NCBI GenBank assembly: GCA_905182015.1
Contig: CAJIZT010000007.1
Coordinates: 62,001-126,000, forward strand
Direction: 5' to 3'
From: an alpha proteobacterium MED-G09
GTDB taxonomy: Bacteria; Pseudomonadota; Alphaproteobacteria; MED-G09
DNA length: 64,000 bases
Every line of letters starts with the position of its first letter. Within the stretch, counting starts at the first letter, position 1. A model generated the notes under the pieces. That model was not told where the DNA came from, ran no database searches, and saw nothing but the letters and a program-made list of their open reading frames with translations. Both the position numbers and the translations under genes were made by a program. Of the stretch, positions 55,748 through 64,000 are shown in pieces.

Positions 55748-56137
55748 ATGGCACAAGACGGACAAGAACATCCAATTAGTACATATCTAGCGGTATGGAT
55801 ATTGCTCTTTGTATTAAGCGCATGTTCATACGCAGTTGACTACATAGGGTTTCAGGGAATTACTCGCTGGAGTCTAGTTATCCTATTCATGTTTTTAAAG
55901 GCTTACTTTATTTGCGCTGTCTTTATGCACATGGTTTGGGAACGAATGGCTCTGGTATTAGCCTTATTTATCCCAACTTTTGCAATTGTAGTTTTTGTAG
56001 GAATAATGGGATTTGAATCTGACTATACTCAGCTAGGAAGGAAGGTGTTTTTTGATACAGGGAAGCCACCGACTGTCTATGCCGTACCCCATAGTAATAG
56101 CCATGATGAGGGGCAAGAAGAGGAAGATAGTCATTAA
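55748..56137 (+). CDS. Cytochrome c oxidase subunit IV (prokaryotic COX4-type)
   Basis: Three TM helices with ILLFVLSACSYAVDYIGF, MFLKAYFICAVFMHMVWERMALVLALFIPTF; position at end of cox operon. Confidence 0.85.
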   Translation: MAQDGQEHPISTYLAVWILLFVLSACSYAVDYIGFQGITRWSLVILFMFLKAYFICAVFMHMVWERMALVLALFIPTFAIVVFVGIMGFESDYTQLGRKVFFDTGKPPTVYAVPHSNSHDEGQEEEDSH

Positions 56138-56153
56138 CTTTCGAAAGAGTAAT

Positions 56154-56687
56154 ATGTGCAGAAAACTTTTATTTATATTTTTAATTGCACTCTCGGCCCA
56201 AGATAGTCTGGCTCAAGAATCTGCGTTTATGAAGAAAATTAATAATTTTGCGGAAAGAGGTTATGTTGATGCTCAATATAACTTAGCTCGAATATATTCG
56301 AATGGTGAGTCTGTTGATCAAAATTTCGAGTTAGCAGCATACTGGTTTCTAAAAGCCGCTGAACAAGGCAATAAAGATGCCCAATACCAACTTGCTAAAA
56401 TGTTTGAAAATGGTCTCGGTGTTGATTTTGATAGTAAGGAAGCTTTCAGGTGGTACACTCTTTCCGCAGAGCAAGGTAATATTGAAGCCCAATATAGCCT
56501 TGGTTTAGCTTATAGACTCGGCATTGGCGTGGATCAGAATTTTACACAATCTTTAAAGTGGTACAAATCTTCTGCATCAAGGGGGCATAGTGGAGCACAG
56601 TACAATCTTAACCTTCTTTATCAGGAAGGGCTAGCTACTCAAAAAGATATCTCTGATGCGATTAAATGGTATAGATGCGGTAGATAG
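56154..56687 (+). CDS. Sel1/TPR-like repeat protein with signal peptide
   Basis: KLLFIFLIALSAQDSLAQES signal; repeats GYVDAQYNLARIYSNGESVDQNFELAAYWFLKAAEQGNKDAQYQLAKMFENGLGVDFDSKEAFRWYTLSAEQGNIEAQYSLGLAYRLG. Confidence 0.9.
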   Translation: MCRKLLFIFLIALSAQDSLAQESAFMKKINNFAERGYVDAQYNLARIYSNGESVDQNFELAAYWFLKAAEQGNKDAQYQLAKMFENGLGVDFDSKEAFRWYTLSAEQGNIEAQYSLGLAYRLGIGVDQNFTQSLKWYKSSASRGHSGAQYNLNLLYQEGLATQKDISDAIKWYRCGR

Positions 56688-56690
56688 ATT

Positions 56691-56774
56691 ATGCGATCCA
56701 TTATTATAATTTTTTTAATATTTTTAGTAACCCTTATGTGCACTCTTTTCTATTTTAATAGCCCTTTTGTCTAA
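56691..56774 (+). CDS. Putative 27-aa single-TM micro-ORF
   Basis: MRSIIIIFLIFLVTLMCTLFYFNSPFV; starts 3 nt after the Sel1 gene stop; no strong Shine-Dalgarno. Confidence 0.3.
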   Translation: MRSIIIIFLIFLVTLMCTLFYFNSPFV

Positions 56775-56791
56775 GTCTTTTTATTGATTTG

Positions 56792-56860
56792 TTATTGAGA
56801 CAAGAAGACTGTAGTCCAAAACAATAATCCAACAACTATTAATATAATAGAAAATTTCAT
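56792..56860 (-). CDS. Putative 22-aa single-TM micro-ORF
   Basis: MKFSIILIVVGLLFWTTVFLSQ on the minus strand, just downstream of tRNA-Ala; no strong Shine-Dalgarno. Confidence 0.25.
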   Translation of the reverse strand: MKFSIILIVVGLLFWTTVFLSQ

Positions 56861-56865
56861 TTATT

Positions 56866-56941
<76 letters not shown>

Positions 56942-56951
56942 TTTATTTATT

Positions 56952-57401
56952 TTAAATATCATCTTTTTTAGGAACAGATTTAATTACATTAGAAACATCA
57001 TCATCCATAAATTCGTCCTCTTCTTCTATTTTATTAATTTCTTCGTCCTCAAATTCAGCTAATTCTTCATCAACTTCATCAGGCTCATCATCAGTAACTT
57101 CGTCATCAGAAGAATTTTCTAAGTCAGGTATCTTATCCTCATCAATCTCTGGACCCACTTCCTTAACCTCAGTATCTATATCAATGATATCGTCATTCTC
57201 TTTTTCTTCATCAACAGTCTCGGCTTTTTTAGCTGTAGCGAGAACTTCTTTAGTGGCCTGCTTTGTTATTTTTTTTATAATTTCCTCCGGCGTGATTTCA
57301 TTTGAACACTTGGGACATATGATTGGTTTACGATTTAAGTCGTAAAACTTGTTTTCACAAGAGGGACATAATATTTTTTTTCCTAATTTTCCTTTGCTCA
57401 T
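56952..57401 (-). CDS. FYDLN-acid family protein (TIGR02300-like): zinc ribbon plus acidic tail
   Basis: LGKKILCPSCENKFYDLNRKPIICPKCSNEI, then highly Asp/Glu-rich C-terminus. Confidence 0.88.
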   Translation of the reverse strand: MSKGKLGKKILCPSCENKFYDLNRKPIICPKCSNEITPEEIIKKITKQATKEVLATAKKAETVDEEKENDDIIDIDTEVKEVGPEIDEDKIPDLENSSDDEVTDDEPDEVDEELAEFEDEEINKIEEEDEFMDDDVSNVIKSVPKKDDI

Positions 57402-57510
57402 TTTTTTTCCTATAATTAAAAAACTAATTCTCCATTGCCATGAAGAAACAATAGTGTCAAAACCAAAAAAAGTTTTTTTCTTATAATTTGTCTGCTAAAC
57501 CTTAATAACT

Positions 57511-58878
57511 ATGAATCAGAATCAAAAAAATAATAAACCTGATGGTAGGGTTATGGCAATGCAAAGCCAAGGATTATTTGGTGAAATTAATATTCCTGGC
57601 GATAAATCGATTTCTCATAGGTGCGTAATTCTATCATCCCTTGCTGTTGGGGAGAGTAAAATAACAGGTATTCTAAATAGTTCTGATATTTCTTGTACCA
57701 TTAACGCAATGAGGTCCTTGGGGTCTGATATCCATTTACAGCCTGATATGTGCACTATTAATGGAATAGGTATAGGAAGCCTTGCTGAACCGGAAAAACC
57801 TCTAGATTTTGGAAACTCGGGCACTGCTGCACGATTAATAATGGGGTTGGTTACTTCTCATCCGATTTCTTCAGTTTTTATTGGAGATGAATCTTTATCA
57901 AAAAGACCAATGAGGCGAGTGGTTGATCCATTATTAGGCTTTGGTGCGGAATTCGATTTAAGAGATTCAGAGTTTCTACCTGTAACTATCAAGGGAAGTA
58001 ATTTGCCTATTCCTATTTCTTACGATATGCCGATTCCTTCAGCCCAAGTTAAATCAGCGATTCTTTTTGCGGGCCTAAACACGCCAGGAGTAACTTCGAT
58101 TTTCGAAAAACAAAAAACTAGAGATCACACCGAAAAGTTACTTGATTTTTATGGTTACAATGTTGATATAAAGGAAAGTGCAGAGGGAACAAAAATAAGT
58201 ATTGTTGGGCAACAGGAGCTTAGGCCTGTTAATATAAATATACCAGGTGATCCATCATCTGCGGCTTATCCAGCTATAGCAGGGCTGGTATGTAAAAACT
58301 CAAACGTAACTATTAAAAATGTTTTAGATAACCCCACAAGAGATGGGCTATATAAATCACTGATCGAAATGGGTGCTAATATAGAATTTTTGAACGAGAG
58401 ATCAAATGCTGGAGAAAAGGTGCATGATATTTTAGTAAAATCAAGTTCATTGAAGGCCATTGAGATATGCGCCAAAAGAGCTCCAAGCATGATTGATGAT
58501 TATCCAGCTCTGGCTGTAGCCGCTTCAGTAGCAGAAGGAATATCAATTTTTCGAGGACTTTCTGAGCTTAGGGTAAAAGAAAGTGATAGGTTGGCAGGTA
58601 TAAAATATTTCCTTGAAATAAATGGTGTTGAGGCTTCAATAAGCAATGATGATCTTATTATCAAAGGGAATCCAAGTGGAATAAAGGGAGGAGGTCTTGT
58701 TAAGACAAGCCTTGATCATAGGATTGCGATGTCGTCCCTTATTTTAGGTCTGGTCTCTGATAACCCGGTCTATATTGATGATTCTGAGACTATAAACACT
58801 AGTTTTCCAGGATTTATTGATCTAATGAATAAGCTTGGCGCTAGATTAGAAATATTAGAACTGGACTCTGATTCATGA
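57511..58878 (+). CDS. aroA: 3-phosphoshikimate 1-carboxyvinyltransferase
   Basis: GDKSISHRCVILSSLAVGESKI; DFGNSGTAARLIMGL; LRVKESDRLAGI; start may be the ATG at 57511 or internal. Confidence 0.96.
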   Translation: MNQNQKNNKPDGRVMAMQSQGLFGEINIPGDKSISHRCVILSSLAVGESKITGILNSSDISCTINAMRSLGSDIHLQPDMCTINGIGIGSLAEPEKPLDFGNSGTAARLIMGLVTSHPISSVFIGDESLSKRPMRRVVDPLLGFGAEFDLRDSEFLPVTIKGSNLPIPISYDMPIPSAQVKSAILFAGLNTPGVTSIFEKQKTRDHTEKLLDFYGYNVDIKESAEGTKISIVGQQELRPVNINIPGDPSSAAYPAIAGLVCKNSNVTIKNVLDNPTRDGLYKSLIEMGANIEFLNERSNAGEKVHDILVKSSSLKAIEICAKRAPSMIDDYPALAVAASVAEGISIFRGLSELRVKESDRLAGIKYFLEINGVEASISNDDLIIKGNPSGIKGGGLVKTSLDHRIAMSSLILGLVSDNPVYIDDSETINTSFPGFIDLMNKLGARLEILELDSDS

Positions 58879-59534
58879 CTTTTGTTGTTGCCATTGACGG
58901 ACCTGCAGGATCTGGAAAAGGGACTCTTGCAATTGGTATTTCAAAAAAATTTAATTTTTCATATTTTGATACTGGAAGCTTATATAGAGGTTTGGCATTA
59001 CAAGCTTTAGATGTTCATGGAGAAAATTTTACCAAAAATGATGTCATAACTCTAGCTAGAAATTTTTCTATTAATTCTATTGACCAAGAAAGCCTTCGTT
59101 CATCTAAAATAGGGAAATATTCATCTATAATTGCATCTATCCCTGAGGTTAGAAGCATATTAATAAAAATTCAAAGAGGTTTTAAGGAAGAAAATCTCTA
59201 TCAAAAGGGAATAGTTGTTGATGGAAGGGATATTGGGACTGTAATATTTCCCAACGCAAACATTAAATTTTTTGTTTCTGCTTCAATTGAGGAGCGCGCA
59301 AAAAGAAGATTAATAGACTTTTCTGAAAGGAATGAAATAATTTCTTACAATGAAGTAATAAAACAATTGCAAAAAAGGGATCAACGAGATAAGGAAAGAA
59401 GCGTTGCACCTTTAGTTGCAGCAGAAGATGCTCATCTTGTTGATACTACTTGCATTAATAAAGAAGAGGCATTGAAAATAGTTTCTTCATTAATCATCGT
59501 TGAATTAGATGATTATATGAAAATTAATAAGTAA
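58875..59534 (+). CDS. cmk: Cytidylate kinase
   Basis: VVAIDGPAGSGKGTLA; FDTGSLYRGLALQAL; VVDGRDIGTVIFPNANIKFFVSAS. Confidence 0.96.
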   Translation: MTFVVAIDGPAGSGKGTLAIGISKKFNFSYFDTGSLYRGLALQALDVHGENFTKNDVITLARNFSINSIDQESLRSSKIGKYSSIIASIPEVRSILIKIQRGFKEENLYQKGIVVDGRDIGTVIFPNANIKFFVSASIEERAKRRLIDFSERNEIISYNEVIKQLQKRDQRDKERSVAPLVAAEDAHLVDTTCINKEEALKIVSSLIIVELDDYMKINK

Positions 59535-59547
59535 GGGAGAATAGTGT

Positions 59548-61275
59548 TTGTCAAATTTAATTGAGTCAGTTCCTGAGGGTTCTTTAGAGGAATTTTCAAA
59601 ACTTCTTGAAGCAAGCTTTGAGAAAAATGCGTGTCAAGAAGGTCAGGTTATACAAGGGACAGTTGTAGGAGTAGAATCCGATACTATAGTCGTTGATGTA
59701 GGTATGAAAACGGAAGGAAGAATTCCTTCTGAAGAATTTTGTGCGTCAGGAAAAGATCACGACCTAGTAATTGGTGATACAGTTGATGTTTATTTAGAAA
59801 GAATAGAAAATGCGTTAGGCGACGCGGTCCTATCAAGAGAGAAGGCTAGGAGAGAAGAAAGTTGGACAAATCTTTTAGTTTCTCAAAAAGAAAATAAAAT
59901 AGTTGAGGGTGTTATTAATGGCAAAGTCAAAGGTGGATTTACTGTTGACCTTGATGGTGCCCAAGCCTTCCTTCCAGGAAGTCAAGTAGACGTTAGGCCA
60001 ATAAGAGATATGCGACCCTTAATGTACACGACTCAAACGTTCCATATATTAAAGATGGACCGTCGTAGGGGAAATATAGTTGTCTCAAGGAAATCAGTTC
60101 TTTCGGAAAGTCTTAATGTGGATAAATCTGAGTTACTTGGAAAACTCAAAGAAGGCGAAATCCTAGAAGGAATTGTTAAGAATATAACTGACTATGGTGC
60201 GTTTGTTGATCTTGGCGGTATAGACGGATTATTGCATGTAACTGATATTTCATGGAAAAGAATTAGCAGCCCATCTGAAGTAATTAACATTGGTGAAAAA
60301 ATAAAAGTAGTAATTACTAAAGTTTCTGAAGAAAATATGCGTATTTCACTTGGAATGAAGCAACTTCAGAGCGATCCATGGGTTGAGGCTAAAAATAAAT
60401 ATACTATTGGCGAACGATACAAGGGCCGAGTAACTAATATTGCTGACTATGGTGCCTTTGTTGAACTTGAGGGTGGTATTGAAGGGCTTGTTCATGTTTC
60501 TGAGATGAGTTGGGTATCTAAGATTCAGAGCCCAAATAAGTATGTTTCAGCTAATGATGTGATCGAGGTTATGATTCTTGAGATTGATATTGAGAAAAAA
60601 CGTCTATCCCTAGGACTTAAGCAGTGCGCTAACAATCCATGGGAAGATTTTGCTCAGAAAAATCCAATTGGAACTAAATTAAAAGGAAAAATTCAGAATA
60701 TAACTGACTTTGGTTTATTTGTTCAAGTGAGTGACGAGTTAGATGGTTTGGTTCATATGTCGGATATTGATTGGCGTAAAAGTGGTTCTGATGCAATAAA
60801 AGACTTTGAGGTAGGCCAGGATATTGATGCTATTATTATAGATATTGAGCCTCATAAAGAGAGAATATCATTAGGTATTAAGCAGCTAGATGGCGACCCC
60901 ATGGCATCTCTTGATGAGATGAAAAAAGGAACTGTTGTTACCTGTACGGTAGTTTTAAGTCAGGCTGGTGGTATTGAAGTTGAAATTGGTGATAAAATTC
61001 CCGCATTTATTAAACGTGGTGATCTTTCAAAAGATAAATCAGAGCAGAACCCTGATAGGTTTGAGGTTGGACAGAAGGTTGATGCTAAAGTTACAAGCCT
61101 TGATCCCAAGACAAGAAGGATTTCTCTCTCAATCAGGGCATTAGAAATTTCTGATGAGAAAAAAGCTATTGAACAATACGGGTCAAAAGATTCAGGTGCC
61201 TCACTTGGTGATATTTTGGGCGAAGCATTGGATAAAGGCTCTTCATCTGATAAGGGTGAGGCTGATAATGATTAA
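59548..61275 (+). CDS. rpsA: 30S ribosomal protein S1 (TTG start)
   Basis: Multiple S1 domains ([65 protein letters not shown]); between cmk and ihfB. Confidence 0.96.
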   Translation: MSNLIESVPEGSLEEFSKLLEASFEKNACQEGQVIQGTVVGVESDTIVVDVGMKTEGRIPSEEFCASGKDHDLVIGDTVDVYLERIENALGDAVLSREKARREESWTNLLVSQKENKIVEGVINGKVKGGFTVDLDGAQAFLPGSQVDVRPIRDMRPLMYTTQTFHILKMDRRRGNIVVSRKSVLSESLNVDKSELLGKLKEGEILEGIVKNITDYGAFVDLGGIDGLLHVTDISWKRISSPSEVINIGEKIKVVITKVSEENMRISLGMKQLQSDPWVEAKNKYTIGERYKGRVTNIADYGAFVELEGGIEGLVHVSEMSWVSKIQSPNKYVSANDVIEVMILEIDIEKKRLSLGLKQCANNPWEDFAQKNPIGTKLKGKIQNITDFGLFVQVSDELDGLVHMSDIDWRKSGSDAIKDFEVGQDIDAIIIDIEPHKERISLGIKQLDGDPMASLDEMKKGTVVTCTVVLSQAGGIEVEIGDKIPAFIKRGDLSKDKSEQNPDRFEVGQKVDAKVTSLDPKTRRISLSIRALEISDEKKAIEQYGSKDSGASLGDILGEALDKGSSSDKGEADND

Positions 61276-61552
61276 GTCATCTTTAATTAAGAGGCTTTTA
61301 AAAAATAACCCTCATTTAATCCAAGCTGATGTAGAAAGTATTGTTAAGATTGTTCTTAAAAATATCTCTGATGCTTTATCAAAGAAAGGTAGAGCAGAGA
61401 TAAGGGGCTTTGGCACCTTCTCTGTAAGGCATAGAAATGCTCGAAATGGAAGAAACCCTAGAACAGGTGAAAAAGTAGTAGTTCCTGCTAAAAATGTGCC
61501 TATGTTTAAGGCTGGGAAAAGTATAAGGGACAGACTTAATTATAAATCCTAG
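61268..61552 (+). CDS. ihfB: Integration host factor beta subunit
   Basis: [90 protein letters not shown]; true start overlaps the rpsA stop. Confidence 0.95.
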   Translation: MIKSSLIKRLLKNNPHLIQADVESIVKIVLKNISDALSKKGRAEIRGFGTFSVRHRNARNGRNPRTGEKVVVPAKNVPMFKAGKSIRDRLNYKS

Positions 61553-61599
61553 TTCATTTTCTTAATGGTTCTAATGCATAAACCACTATGGAGTTTTAT

Positions 61600-62304
61600 A
61601 TGAATAAGGTTTTCTCAAATCCGATAATCTTAGCAGTCGATTCCTCATCAATAATCGAGGCTGAAACCCTAGCCTTAGATCTAAAAGATTATATTGGTGG
61701 AATAAAATTAGGTATGGAGTTTTTTAATTCTTTTGGACCGGAGGGGGTTAAAACTATAAAAAAACTGAATATCCCAATATTTTTAGATCTAAAGCTTCAT
61801 GATATTCCTATAACTGTATATAAAACAGTTAAATCACTATTAGATCTTGAGCCAGCAATCATTAATGTTCATGCTTCTGGGGGAAAAGAAATGATGATGG
61901 CAGCCTCAAGGGCATTAAAGGAAAGCAACAACGTAAAAACTAAGATTATTGCCGTTACGGTCCTAACAAGTCTTGATAATAATGACCTTAAAGAAATAGG
62001 ATTTGATGAAAAAAGCGATACCCTTGTTGTCAAGTTAGCGAATCTTGTAAAGGATTCAGGGCTTGACGGCATTGTTTGTTCTGCCAAGGAAATATCACTA
62101 GTTAGGAAGAGTATAGGTGATGATTTTATTTTAGTTGTACCCGGTATTAGGCCTCATAAAGATAAACTTAATGATCAAAAAAGGGTTATGACCCCGAAGG
62201 AGGCTATTTCTCTTGGTGCAGATTTACTTGTGATTGGAAGGCCAATAACAAACGCTGAAAATCAAATCAAAGCAACAAAAGAAATTCTTAATCAAATAAA
62301 ATGA
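61600..62304 (+). CDS. pyrF: Orotidine 5'-phosphate decarboxylase
   Basis: ILAVDSSS...GGIKLGMEFFNSFGPEGV; FLDLKLHDIPITV; VPGIRP. Confidence 0.94.
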   Translation: MNKVFSNPIILAVDSSSIIEAETLALDLKDYIGGIKLGMEFFNSFGPEGVKTIKKLNIPIFLDLKLHDIPITVYKTVKSLLDLEPAIINVHASGGKEMMMAASRALKESNNVKTKIIAVTVLTSLDNNDLKEIGFDEKSDTLVVKLANLVKDSGLDGIVCSAKEISLVRKSIGDDFILVVPGIRPHKDKLNDQKRVMTPKEAISLGADLLVIGRPITNAENQIKATKEILNQIK

Positions 62305-62963
62305 GCTATAAAATTAAAATATGTGGGTTATCGACTTTAGATCAAATAAATATGGCCAAATCTTTTGGAGCCGATATGATTGGTTTTATTTTTGCAAGCC
62401 CAAGTCCTAGAGAAATCACCCCCTCATACGCTAAAAATTTATCTTTCTTATCTGCCGCAAAAGACCTTGAGAGAGTTGCAGTTTTTGTAGAACCTGATAA
62501 TAAATTTTTACAAGAAGCAGTGCATTCTATTGATGCAAACTTAATACAGCTTCATGGTAATGAAACTCCAGGCAGGTGTTTGGAAATTAAAAGCCTAACA
62601 GGATTGCCTGTAATAAAATCAATCGGTGTTTCAAATATAATGGATATTAAGGGCGCACAACAGTATATTAATCATGTAGATTATTTTTTATTTGATGCTA
62701 AGCCAAGTATTGATGATAAAAGTCAGAAAGGTGGATTAAATAAAGTATTTGATTGGTCGCTATTAAAAGAATGGACAGGTCCAAAGTATATTCTTAGCGG
62801 GGGTTTAAATATTAAAAATGTAGAAGATGCGATTAAAATGACTGATGCTGTAGTTATTGATGTTTCCTCTGGTGTAGAAAGTGAGCCGGGTATTAAGAAT
62901 GAAGAAATGATTAAAAATTTTATAGATACCACTAAGTCAGCGTTTGGAAAGAGAGATGAATAA
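62301..62963 (+). CDS. trpF: Phosphoribosylanthranilate isomerase
   Basis: [72 protein letters not shown]. Confidence 0.95.
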   Translation: MSYKIKICGLSTLDQINMAKSFGADMIGFIFASPSPREITPSYAKNLSFLSAAKDLERVAVFVEPDNKFLQEAVHSIDANLIQLHGNETPGRCLEIKSLTGLPVIKSIGVSNIMDIKGAQQYINHVDYFLFDAKPSIDDKSQKGGLNKVFDWSLLKEWTGPKYILSGGLNIKNVEDAIKMTDAVVIDVSSGVESEPGIKNEEMIKNFIDTTKSAFGKRDE

Positions 62964-64000
62964 AAATACTTATAAAGAAGGGCCTGATTCTTCAGGAAAT
63001 TTTGGAAATTTTGGTGGTCGCTACGTTGCGGAAACTCTAATGCCATTAATACTAGATCTAGAAAAATGTTATAATGAAGCAAAAATAGACCCAAGCTTTA
63101 TTACAGAACGTGATGAATTTTCAAGAGATTATATTGGAAGAGAAAGCCCTTTGTATTTTGCCGAAAGATTAACTGAGTATGCCGGTGGTGCAAAGATTTA
63201 TTTGAAACGGGATGAACTTAATCACACTGGTAGCCATAAAATTAATAATTGTTTAGGCCAGATTCTTTTAGCAAAAAGGATGGGTAAGACAAGAATTATA
63301 GCTGAGACAGGTGCGGGACAGCATGGAGTTGCTGTGGCAACTGTTTGTGCAAGATTTGGACTTCCGTGCGTTATTTATATGGGTGCGAAAGATATTGAGC
63401 GGCAAAAACCCAACGTATTTAAAATTAAATTATTGGGCGGTGAAGTGATCCCAGTAACTTCTGGAAGCGGAACCCTTAAGGACGCAATGAATGAGGCGCT
63501 TCGTGATTGGGTCTCTAACGTAAGTGATACTTTTTACTTAATAGGTACTGCTGCCGGACCTCATCCCTATCCATCAATGGTAAGGGACTTTCAATCAATC
63601 ATAGGAATAGAAACAAAAAGACAGATTCATGAAAAAGAAGGAAGGAATCCTGATATTTTAGTGGCATGTATCGGAGGGGGTTCTAATGCATTGGGTTTAT
63701 TTTATCCATTTCTTGATGATGATGTTGAAATGTACGGTGTCGAGGCCGCAGGTAAAGGTTTAGATACTAATGAACATGCTGCTTCTCTGGCCAAGGGCTC
63801 TCCAGGTGTCCTCCATGGCAATAAAACTTATTTACTGCAAGATGATGATGGACAAATTACCGAAGGACACTCTATTTCAGCTGGTTTGGATTACCCGGGG
63901 ATTGGACCAGAGCATTCTTGGCTAAAGGATGAGAAAAGAGTTAAGTATGTTTCAGCTACTGATGAGGAAGCTTTAAGTGCTTTTCAAATATGCTCGAAAT
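62956..64000 (+). CDS. trpB: Tryptophan synthase beta subunit, 3'-truncated by window edge
   Basis: Absent from the ORF track (no stop in window); reads [16 protein letters not shown]...[44 protein letters not shown]. Confidence 0.96.
   Translation, partial: MNKNTYKEGPDSSGNFGNFGGRYVAETLMPLILDLEKCYNEAKIDPSFITERDEFSRDYIGRESPLYFAERLTEYAGGAKIYLKRDELNHTGSHKINNCLGQILLAKRMGKTRIIAETGAGQHGVAVATVCARFGLPCVIYMGAKDIERQKPNVFKIKLLGGEVIPVTSGSGTLKDAMNEALRDWVSNVSDTFYLIGTAAGPHPYPSMVRDFQSIIGIETKRQIHEKEGRNPDILVACIGGGSNALGLFYPFLDDDVEMYGVEAAGKGLDTNEHAASLAKGSPGVLHGNKTYLLQDDDGQITEGHSISAGLDYPGIGPEHSWLKDEKRVKYVSATDEEALSAFQICSK

Noticed and set aside
57455-57500. A7-G-T7 tract upstream of aroA as a terminator
   Set aside because: Pure A/T stem with essentially no loop; more likely a homopolymer run in AT-rich spacer DNA.

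Overview
This is a gene-dense, AT-rich bacterial chromosomal window, almost entirely core housekeeping genes. Gene order and families point to a streamlined, probably marine, alphaproteobacterium: tsaB-rimI-fur-miaB-phoH-ybeY-corC-lnt-metK-trmB, rimP-nusA-infB-rbfA-truB-rpsO-pnp, fabI-fabB-fabA divergent from an irr-like Fur gene, ubiB-ubiE//mutM-ech-rpsT-dnaA-dnaN-recF-gyrB, and aroA-cmk-rpsA-ihfB-pyrF-trpF-trpB. The lineage call is inference. The window starts inside rph and ends inside trpB. I found no CRISPR arrays, transposases, integrases, phage genes, toxin-antitoxin pairs or rRNA. One tRNA-Ala(GGC) is present on the minus strand. I saw no clearly undescribed multi-gene system. The most interesting signals are: (i) two perfect and one degenerate Irr/ICE-type palindromes upstream of a rubrerythrin / Fe-S oxidoreductase / DUF3501 operon, next to an irr-like gene; (ii) a cytochrome oxidase operon with two subunit III-like genes and Sel1/ankyrin repeat neighbours; (iii) a terminator-like leader before rimP; (iv) two unannotated single-helix micro-ORFs beside the tRNA gene; and (v) several intergenic inverted repeats. 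All product names come from reading the translations; no database search was run.
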